The position numbers were made by a program, and so were the translations under genes. Of a stretch of DNA of 64,000 nt, positions 11,056 through 19,524 are shown in pieces (the first letter of the stretch is position 1; each line of letters begins with the position of its first letter). The DNA lies in contig OZ005690.1 in the NCBI GenBank assembly GCA_963930775.1, forward strand, positions 4,324,225-4,388,224, in the 5' to 3' direction. The DNA is from Cliona cf. orientalis. Its lineage: Eukaryota; Porifera; Demospongiae; Clionaida; Clionaidae. Under the pieces are notes generated by a model. It saw only the letters and a list, made by a program, of their open reading frames with translations. It did not search any database and was not told the origin of the DNA.

Positions 11056-13776
11056 ATGGCGGAAACCTTCTCTCTCCTGATTCTCTCGTGCCTAGGAATT
11101 TGGACTACTGACAGTGTAAGCGTTGCAGGTGAGGTACAACATTATTATATTGGGAGACCCTCACAGCCACAAAGCTGTGATAATCAGTGCAGCTGCAGTG
11201 TATGCTATGACATCACTCTTTCTCAGTTCATCAAGAATTCCTGGACCTGTGATAATCACTGTGATGACATAACACTAATCTTTTTGGGTGGAAATTACAA
11301 TTTGGAATCAGAGCTAATTGTTGAAAATGTTCACTCTTTCTCCATGTATGCATGGCCTGGATCTTCAACAAAGGTTGGGATCACCTGTGGTCACGATGCA
11401 AGATTTAAATTTAGGAATGTTAGTACTGTTACTGTGAGTGGGCTGGAGTTTGTTGGATGTTTCGAAAATAATGTTGTAGCTGTTGATCATTTTCAACTTG
11501 AAAACTCTGGATTTTTTAGTGATAGTCGAGCATTAGTCAAAGGTACAGTACTAAGTATAGAAGAAAGCACTGCCTATCTAAATAGGGTAGTGTTTCTATC
11601 CATATTAAATTCTACTTCAGATGCTCCTCCAGATCTTGATAACTGTACCGCACCTGATCCCGTATTTTCAACTATAGATAGAGTGACTGGAATCTTGTTA
11701 GAGAGAAGCAGCATTACCATTACTCAAAGCTGGTTTGAAGGAAACAACGTGGACCTTACCGGTGCAGTTATATACGATGAATTTGGCAGCAATGTAATAA
11801 TTTTTAATACCACCTTTGTCAATAACAGTGCTACAAAGTATTCTATTGACGATTGTTACAGTAGCTCTATTGGTGGTATTGTACGTATCAGTAAATCATA
11901 CAAGAGTACTTGGAAGATATATTATAGTAAATTCTTACAAAATAGTGGAGGAATGGCAATTGTCTTAACATTCGGAGGCAAAATGCAAGTTTTGAATAGT
12001 AATTTCATCAACAATGCTGGGTTGAGAGTCCTTTATGCAGAGAATACCAATTTGAGCATCAGTCACAGCAACTTTGAGGGAAATGAGAATTTTGCTACTG
12101 TAGAGGTGATTCATGGAACCCTCATCACCATTGATCACACCAAGCTCTTCAATAACCATGGATTGTATTGTAACCTCGTTATTTCAAACACAACAATGGT
12201 AACTATTACTCATAGTGAATTTCTTGATAATATTGCTGATGGTTCTTTGATCAACCTTGATGGAGACATGATAATTGTACGATTAAGTGAATTTATCAAT
12301 GATAGAGCCAGTTTTGCGCTGGTAGGCATACCATACTATGCTACAGCTGAGAACATAACTGATAATGTGTTTCATAACAACAGCGCAGCATATGAAGTAT
12401 ACATTAGGCCATTCTGCAGATCAGGCCTCCTTTCTTTGGGCAGTACTCGTTGTATTCCATGCTCTGATCACTGGCATCGAGATCTGATAGGGATTGTGGC
12501 AGCTGCTTTTGTAGCTGGCATTGCTTTAGTCATCTTTCTGTTAGCTCTCAATATGACAGTTGCTATTGGTACTCTCAATGGAATACTCTTCTATGCTAAT
12601 ATTGTAGCAGCAAATACAGACACATATCTTTTGCGATTTAGAACTTTTAATTTTGCAACTGTGCTCATATCATGGCTAAACCTTAATGTTGGCTTTGATA
12701 TCTGCTTTATTGATACTGAATTCAATGCAGCTGTTTATAAAGCTTTACTACAATTAGCCTTTCCAGCCTATGTCATTGTTCTTGTCATTATTGTGATGGT
12801 GGCCAGCGAATGTTCTTCCAAATTTGCTAAGATAATAGGCAGAGGTAACCCCGTAGCAGTCCTGGCTACTATGATCTTGCTTTCTTATGCTAAATTTTTC
12901 AATGCTATTCTTGCTGCATCCTCTTCTTTGTATCTCCTACCTGCTTATGGCTCACGCTATATCAATGTTTCAAGAATTTCGTTACGAGATGTTGTAGCCG
13001 CTGTTCGAGAAACACATAGTACCGAATTTATAGCCATCAGCTATACCTTAATAGCATTAACCATACTTCTTCTGTTTTTGTGTGTAATGTATACCATTCT
13101 TGTCTTCTCCTGGCAGTGGCTTCTACTATATCAAGACAAGATCATCTTCAGGTGGGTGAGGTACCAGAAACTACGCCATTTCCTAGAGCCTTACCATGCT
13201 CCCTATACCGTTAAATATCGTTACTGGACTGGCTTATTGCTGTTTGCGCGTGTTTTTCTGTATCTGATTTCCTTCTTAAATTTCTCTCTTGATCCACGTG
13301 TAGATCTCATGGCCATAATTCTTATTGTTGGTGGTCTAATACTTTTAAAGGGATTGACTGCAAAGAGGGTCTACAAGAATTGGCCACTCGATGTCATGGA
13401 AACTTTTATCTACTTCAACTTGGTTGCTTTTTCAGCCCTCACCTGGTACAACTTAGACTTTGGAGGGAACCAGGTTGCTTTAGCCTACACATCTGTCATG
13501 ATCATTTTCATGCTCTTATTGGGGATCATTATCTTTCATGTCTTACGCTACACCAGGCTTTATAAATGCTCTTTTGTTGAAAAATCCTTCAAATGGACAT
13601 CTTCAAAGCTGTTAGAGAAAACACCACAAGATCAACCCTCAAATGACGCTCCTGATGAGCTGGATGGATATCGTCTGGTAAGATCTGCAGCTGGAGATCA
13701 GAATCTACCAACAGTAACCTACTCTGTCGTTGGATTAAGCCAGAGCCAGGACAATATGCATCAAAAAAATAAATGA
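11056..13776 (+). CDS. Beta-helix ectodomain, multi-pass membrane receptor-like protein (gene 2, intact)
   Basis: A single uninterrupted 906-residue frame from ATG to TGA; no intron is needed. Residues 1-25 form a signal peptide. Residues about 60-450 are a repetitive N-glycosylation-rich region with recurring S-x-F-x-x-N and I-x-x-S-x-F turns, the pattern of right-handed parallel beta-helix proteins. A Cys-rich linker (C-R-S-G-L then C-I-P-C-S-D-H-W, about 453-475) precedes about eight hydrophobic helices (roughly 480-855), including N-P-V-A-V-L-A-T and L-E-P-Y-H-A-P-Y-T. The cytoplasmic tail of about 75 residues contains DELDGYRL and TVTYSVV tyrosine motifs. This fits a cell-surface protein of a family expanded in sponges whose ligand and signalling are unknown. 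It lies between two damaged paralogues in the same orientation. Channel or GPCR function cannot be decided from sequence. Confidence 0.85.
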   Translation: MAETFSLLILSCLGIWTTDSVSVAGEVQHYYIGRPSQPQSCDNQCSCSVCYDITLSQFIKNSWTCDNHCDDITLIFLGGNYNLESELIVENVHSFSMYAWPGSSTKVGITCGHDARFKFRNVSTVTVSGLEFVGCFENNVVAVDHFQLENSGFFSDSRALVKGTVLSIEESTAYLNRVVFLSILNSTSDAPPDLDNCTAPDPVFSTIDRVTGILLERSSITITQSWFEGNNVDLTGAVIYDEFGSNVIIFNTTFVNNSATKYSIDDCYSSSIGGIVRISKSYKSTWKIYYSKFLQNSGGMAIVLTFGGKMQVLNSNFINNAGLRVLYAENTNLSISHSNFEGNENFATVEVIHGTLITIDHTKLFNNHGLYCNLVISNTTMVTITHSEFLDNIADGSLINLDGDMIIVRLSEFINDRASFALVGIPYYATAENITDNVFHNNSAAYEVYIRPFCRSGLLSLGSTRCIPCSDHWHRDLIGIVAAAFVAGIALVIFLLALNMTVAIGTLNGILFYANIVAANTDTYLLRFRTFNFATVLISWLNLNVGFDICFIDTEFNAAVYKALLQLAFPAYVIVLVIIVMVASECSSKFAKIIGRGNPVAVLATMILLSYAKFFNAILAASSSLYLLPAYGSRYINVSRISLRDVVAAVRETHSTEFIAISYTLIALTILLLFLCVMYTILVFSWQWLLLYQDKIIFRWVRYQKLRHFLEPYHAPYTVKYRYWTGLLLFARVFLYLISFLNFSLDPRVDLMAIILIVGGLILLKGLTAKRVYKNWPLDVMETFIYFNLVAFSALTWYNLDFGGNQVALAYTSVMIIFMLLLGIIIFHVLRYTRLYKCSFVEKSFKWTSSKLLEKTPQDQPSNDAPDELDGYRLVRSAAGDQNLPTVTYSVVGLSQSQDNMHQKNK

Positions 13777-13833
13777 ACAAGAGAATTATTGCGTTGCTTA
13801 ATAAGCTCCTGCAGTGGCATTAATCAACGCACT

Positions 13834-13862
13834 AGGAGTGCATAATTCAATTATGTGCTCCT
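13834..13862 (+). promoter_or_regulatory. 3' UTR stem-loop of receptor gene 2
   Basis: AGGAGTGCATAATT pairs with AATTATGTGCTCCT across one nucleotide, with two mismatches, 58 bp after the stop codon. The same hairpin position is kept in genes 3 (19022) and 4 (37359). Confidence 0.5.
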
Positions 13863-14159
13863 GACATACACATTAATTTTGTTGTAGTTATGCAATAGAT
13901 TCTTCATCATCTGTACTAATTATAATAGTGCATGAATATTTGGTTTTCTTTGTTCTTAGCATTAATGGTACTTTGTTATACTTCACATAATATATTAAGA
14001 TATTATAATAATTATTGTGCATGCATGCGGCTATACTAGTCCATCGTAATAATGGGTCATCTCAACCTCAATAGCTAATCAGGTATTAAGTGTTAATGGA
14101 GAATTTTGATAACTAAAAAGCTAGGGACTTGAGGTGAGAATTATCAAAACATTAATGTT

Positions 14160-14440
14160 GTGACAATGGTTGCTACAGCATCAATGGTTTTTTTCTTTTT
14201 TTTCCCCGGTGGCAGTGTCTCTATTACTCTCTTTCATCATTGGCTTTGTTTATGAACGCTGAAAAAAATAGCAGAGCAGAAGATAATCCTGAATCATGTG
14301 ACAGATCTCTTCATCTAGCCACCATACGATATCCTATTGTTGAAGCTGTGTATGAATGCCCGAATAGTATTGGACGAGTGAAGCACTGGAGTTATGAGCC
14401 ACAACTGGAAGATAATGTGGCCTATGGTCACCTACAATAA
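14160..14440 (+). pseudogene. Relic of membrane-anchor and tyrosine-rich tail exon
   Basis: One frame reads a hydrophobic stretch (VAVSLLLSFIIGFVYER) followed immediately by stops. A shifted frame continues as an acidic tail with YPIVEAVYECPNS, HWSYEPQ and VAYGHLQ before a TAA. The duplicate at 36060-36350 lacks the first stop (FVCGRCKNNGAED) but breaks later. Together they look like a decayed exon encoding a transmembrane segment plus a tyrosine-containing tail of a receptor different from its neighbours. No intact version is in the window. Confidence 0.4.
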
Positions 14441-14663
14441 TAATAATATTATTATTCTTATTACTAATTCAAAAAATTAATTTTGGGTACTTGACAATGT
14501 GCTCAGTGGCACTGTGACTTTATAGTGCTATTGCAGAGATTGATACATAATACCTACAGATTGGTCATTACTGCATAAACTTGAATCAATAGTAACTATT
14601 ACTAGTTTTTCGAACTCTTATAAGCATCCATATAATAATATTATTATTATAACTATTTCTGAG

Positions 14664-14780
14664 TCAGATGTTAATGGAAACTTCTTGGCTCCGTGGTAGC
14701 ATAGCAAATACTTCAAAACTCTCCTGTAGCTCTGATAATATAATGGCCTCATTTTCTCTCATCTCAAGACCTGTCAGTGA
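14664..14780 (-). pseudogene. Relic of MNNL-receptor last exon (copy C)
   Basis: On the minus strand the text GLEMRENEAIILSELQESFE matches the start of the last exon of receptor copies A (19637-19525) and B (43301-43189). However, the tyrosine codon is lost and the end diverges. A further relic (D) lies at 36540-36665. No other exons of this gene remain here. Confidence 0.55.
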
Positions 14781-14815
14781 ACAATGAAAGTAAAGGTTGG
14801 AAGCACTATTATTAA

Positions 14816-14985
14816 TTGAATAATGATCCACCTGCTGATTATGATAGTGGTGCGATACTGGGAGCTGTAGGATTTGTTTTGGGTGCTGCTGGAGTTGCAG
14901 CTGTTGTCCTGGCGAGGCAGATGAGCTCTTCGTACTTTGCACAATATCATGTTATCCACGAAGGAATGTGGTTAGTGATTATGTT
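14816..14985 (+). other. Possible orphan membrane-segment exon
   Basis: A plus-strand frame encodes a hydrophobic run (GAILGAVGFVLGAAGVAAVV) followed by LARQMSSSYFAQYHVIHEG. It resembles a single transmembrane helix. No neighbouring exons could be joined to it, and it may be chance coding of a repeat. Confidence 0.25.
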
Positions 14986-15289
14986 ATAATAATATTATAT
15001 CAGTAGGGGTAGCTAGATAAATTCAAATTTTTTTGTTATGTGTATAAGCTTGCGAATTATTCTAAAAATAACTTATTATTGTCATAAGTATCAATAATTA
15101 TTATTAGCATAATTTTGAGAACTTTCCTTGATGAAGCTATATCTGGAAAGTTTATTGGTCACCATTCATGTCAACACAGATAGAAAGAGAGATGTCACCC
15201 TAGCTTCATATATATAGTACCATTCAAGCTAGTATATTATTATTCTATGGCTAAGATGCATGGTATAGCTAGCTAGATCCTGGGGATGA

Positions 15290-15640
15290 GAACTGCTATA
15301 ATAATACATCTCTGCATGCATGCTGACTCAAATGATAAGCAGTCACTAAAGATAATTATAGTTTACACTAGACCATTGTTTTAAATAAGTGTCATGAGAC
15401 TTCTTTGTAAACATTGTGTCATGCACTAAGTCTTACGTTGATGAAAGACAATGGGTATCTTGAACAGGTATCAACAGCTATAATACATCAGATTCTCTGG
15501 ATGCTGACTAAAATGACAAGCAATCACTAAAGATGTAGTTTACACTTGACCATTATTTTAAAAGTAGCACATTAATATAAGTGTCATGAGACTTCTTTGT
15601 AATCATTGTGACATGCACTAAGTCTTATGTTGACTAATAA
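15290..15640. repeat. Tandem duplication of about 180 bp upstream of receptor gene 3
   Basis: The block from about 15297 to 15450 (beginning near GCTGACTCAAATGATAAGCA) recurs at about 15480 to 15640 with small differences, including CACTAAGTCTTA at both ends. Confidence 0.5.
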
Positions 15641-15655
15641 TAGCAGCTACATCCA

Positions 15656-15897
15656 TTTAGGTGGCTTAAAAATAGAAATAATTTCTGAATCTGATCATTT
15701 GAGCAACATAGTGATCCCCTGAGTGCAAAGATGGTAAGCCATACTGAGAAATTTGCAACTGGCATGGGCATGATACTATTTTACATAAGTTAGCTGATTA
15801 GTAGGTAGCTAGCTCTATTTATAATTTTGTATGCATGGTATCAGCCATAATGCCATGATTGATAACATTACTTTATCAACATTGATAGAATTCAGTG
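15656..15897 (+). promoter_or_regulatory. Promoter region of receptor gene 3
   Basis: Near-identical to 6901-7149 before gene 1. TATTTATA lies at 15816-15823, about 80 bp before the ATG at 15898. The TATATAAG word of gene 1 is not conserved here, so TATTTATA is the better candidate core element. Confidence 0.45.
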
Positions 15898-18800
15898 ATG
15901 ACTTTAGAGATCTTGTCCGTGATTCTCATCTTCCTATCTACTCCTATCGCAAATGAGGCAGTGCACTACATGATTGTCAGATCCTCACAGCCACATGATT
16001 ACAGGAATACAGAATTTATGGATAATGGTCTCACTCTCTCGCAGTTTGTCATCAACTCGAGCGATTATTTATCCAGGGATACAACACTGATCTTTTCATC
16101 AGGAAATTATAGTTTGGAATTGAAGCTTATTGTTGAAAATGTTCATTCCTTCTCCATGTTTGCACGGCCTGGCTCTTCATCAAAGGCTGTCATTACCTGT
16201 GGTCACAATGCAAGGTTTGAATTTATGAATGTTAGTACAGTAACTGTGAGTGGGTTGGAGTTTGTTGGATGTTATGAGAATTCTGTTGTGTGTGTTGAGC
16301 GATTTGAGCTTAGAGATTCCACTTTTCTGGGCAATGGTATAAATGAAGTGAGAGCCAATAGTACAGTACTGTTTATACAGAAAGGCACTGCTAATCTAGA
16401 AGGTGTAGCATTTGTATCTGTCATCGATGGACAAACGAAACCACAAGATTTACCAGATACACTTAATTGCTCTGATTCTGAAGGTGCACTTACAGTGTTA
16501 GATCTAACTAGCCTAAAAATGATCGGTATCCTGTTACAAAGAAGCACTATCAGCATTTTACATAGCTGGTTTGAGGGAAACACGGTTGGCCTCGTTGGTG
16601 GACTTATTTATGATGAAAGTGGTAGTAACATAACGATCACTAACACCACTTTTTTCAACAACAGTGCTGATGATGTATACACTACCTATGCATGCTATTG
16701 CCGTTCCGATTGTAATTTTGTAACGAGTGGTATTGTGTACACTAATAGCCCCCAGAATATTGTACAAATTCACGATAGCAAATTTGCTCAAAACATGGGA
16801 ATGGTAATTTTTGCAAACAATAGCAATGTGCTCATTACTCACACGAAATTTATCGACAATAATATATGCAGTGGACTTTTTGCAACAGTGGTATACCTAT
16901 CGGATAGCAACCTATTCCTTGTTTACAGTGTATTTTCCAACAATAGTGAGCTTTCTCTAAATACCATATACTCAAATGTGACAATTAAGCATTGTGAATT
17001 CATTAGCAATAATTACACAGTTGTGTTGAGAGCTCGATATGGGAAATCTCTCAGCTTTGACCATAGCAAGTTTACCAACAACACTGGAATACGGATTTTT
17101 AGTTCTATAAACACAAGCATGATTCATATCAGTCACAGTGAATTTGTTGACAACATTGTATCACAAAGTTTAATCCACCTTGCTGGTACAAAAATGACAA
17201 GTGTTACTAATAGTTACTTTTCTGGCAATGCTCACGCTGCAGGATGTTGTTATTATTCTTGTCCTTCACTGATCTACCTTCATGGGTTCAAAATAGATTT
17301 ATATTTTATTGAATTTGTTAGCAATAAAGCTAACGGTACTGGATTAAGTATTCAAGCCATGAACACTAGCATTCATCATAGCAAATTTATTGAAAATTCT
17401 GTAATATTAGATTCTTCAGTATTGTACATTGACGGAATCATAATAACTGTAAAATTGAACGAATTCATCCAAAATGAAGCATCTTATGTAGTGGCTATAC
17501 GATACTATGCAGAATATGTAATAAACAATAATATATTTATAAACAACAGTGCAGCTTACAATGTATACATACAAACTACTTGCAGACCAGGCCTTAGCCT
17601 TTCTTTGGGCAGTTCTCGAGCTCGTTGTAATCCATGCTCTGATCACTGGCTTCGAGATGTGATAGGAATTGTGGCAGCTGCTTTTGTAGCTGGCATTGCT
17701 TTAGTCATCTCTATGTTAGCTCTTAACTTGACAGTTGCTGTTGGTACTCTCAATGGAATACTCTTCACTATGCTAATACCATTGCAGTGAACATAGACAA
17801 TTACTTTGCACCATTCACAAGTCCAAACTTTGTCACAGTGTTCATTTCATGGCTGAATCTTGATATCGGCTTTGATGTTTGCTTTATCAATAATAATTCA
17901 ACAAACAGTAATGTGATTCTGATCAGTAAGACCCTACTGCAATTAGTATTTCCTTCCTATGTCATCGTACTGGTTGTTGTTGTAATAGTGGCCAGTGAAT
18001 GTTCTTCCAAATTTGCTAAGATGATTGGCAAAGGTAACCCAGCAGCAGTCCTGGCTACAATGGTCTTACTTTCTTATTCTAAGTTTATCAATGCAATCAT
18101 GGCTTCAGCCTCTTTGCTGTATGAGGCACCAGCTTATGGTTCACGCAATATTGATGTTTCAAGATTGGGAAATGTACTAGAAAATATAAAAGGAGCCAAT
18201 AATAGTGCTGAATTAAAGGCAATTAGTTATTTCTTGTTAGTGATTTCTATACTAATTTTTGGTTTTGGTATGATTTTCACCAGTTTAGTGTTTCTCTGGC
18301 AGTGGCTTCTACAATATCAACACAAGGCCATCTTTAAGTGGATGAGGTACCAGAAACTCCAACTTTTTCTAGAGCCCTACCATGCTCCCTATACTGCTAA
18401 ATTTCGCTATTGGACTGGCTTGCTGCTGTTTGTGCGTATACTGCTTTATCTAATTTCCGTTGTTAATTTCTCTCTTGATCCACGTATAGATCTCACGGCC
18501 TTAATTTGTGTTGTTTGCGGGTTAATATTCCTAAAGGGAGTGACTGCAAAGAGGATCTACAGGAATTGGCCACTCGATGTCATGGAAACGTTTATCTACT
18601 TCAACTTGGTTGCATTTTCAGCCCTCACGTGGTACAACTTAGACTTTGAAGAAAACCAGGCTGCTGTAGCCTACACATCTGTCATGATCCTGTTCACCCT
18701 CTTATTGGGAGTCATTGTCTTTCATGTCTTGCGCTATACCAGGCTCTATAAATGCTCTTTTGTTGAGAAAGCCTTCAAATGGATGAAATCTAGGCTGCTG

Positions 18801-18965
18801 GAGAAAAAACCAAAAGAGCAATCCCTAAATGACACCCCCGAAGAGCTGGATGGATACCGGCTGGAAAGGTTGGCAGCTGGCGATCAGAATCTACCAGTAG
18901 TAACCTACTCAGTCGTTGGACTAAGCCAGAGCCAGGAAGATAATATGCATCACAAGAATGAATGA
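15898..18965 (+). pseudogene. Beta-helix/multi-pass receptor gene 3, 2-bp frameshift
   Basis: The ATG at 15898 starts a signal peptide (MTLEILSVILIFLS) and a beta-helix ectodomain longer than gene 1 by about two coils. The Cys-rich linker (C-R-P-G-L to C-N-P-C-S-D-H-W) follows. In the stretch after the first membrane helix, two extra bases (about 17767-17768; CTCTTCACTATGC against CTCTTCTATGC in gene 1) shift the frame and lead to a stop at 17788-17790. The rest of the domain, including the helices and the ELDGYRL and VVTYSVV tail, continues in the shifted frame to 18965. Only one lesion separates it from an intact gene, so it is recently dead, a null allele, or a sequencing error. It is 5' of, and convergent with, the MNNL receptor copy A. 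Confidence 0.8.
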
Positions 18966-19021
18966 ACAAGAGAATAATTATGTTACTTAATAACCTCCTG
19001 CAGTAACGTTAATCAATGCAC

Positions 19022-19061
19022 CAGGAGTACATAATTAAATTCAATTATGCATGTGCTCCTG
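19022..19061 (+). promoter_or_regulatory. 3' UTR stem-loop of receptor gene 3
   Basis: CAGGAGTACATAATT pairs imperfectly with AATTATGCATGTGCTCCTG soon after the stop codon, at the same place as in genes 2 and 4. Confidence 0.45.
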
Positions 19062-19255
19062 ATGCACACATTAATTTTGTTGTAATTATGCAATAGATTC
19101 TTCATTGTCTGTACTAATAACCGTGTGAATATTGCACTATAGCTAGCTGCTATTATTATAACCTCAAACTGTTTCCAGTACGATGTGAACAACAAACATG
19201 CATAATAATTATTACGCCATAATTATGAAGAATGAATAATATTATTACCGTATAA

Positions 19256-19406
19256 TGTCCTGGGTAAGTGCCAATATACATCATACATCGTGATTTTGGA
19301 CTGCATGGGCGCTTAATACCTGGGACATAATTTGTATAGAAGCTGCTACATTGACTACTTGAAATGCGGTACATGGGCATATGGGAATGGGCGCTTGCCC
19401 AGGACA
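19256..19406. mobile_element. MITE of about 150 bp, TIR TGTCCTGGGYAAGYGCC
   Basis: Ends read TGTCCTGGGTAAGTGCC and, inverted, TGTCCTGGGCAAGCGCC. An inner copy of the same ends lies near 19303-19325. Its duplicate is at 42923-43081, so it predates the segmental duplication. Confidence 0.5.
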
Positions 19407-19524
19407 CTATATGGTAATAGCTAACTAAACTAACTACAAACAATGTCATTGTTACATTGTCAATAATTATGATATTTCAAACTCTGACAATATTAAGCCT
19501 CCAAAGTAGTTACTTAATCAGATA

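Noticed and set aside
11965..12159. Antisense frame within receptor gene 2
   Set aside because: Opposite strand of an intact coding sequence and no independent evidence.
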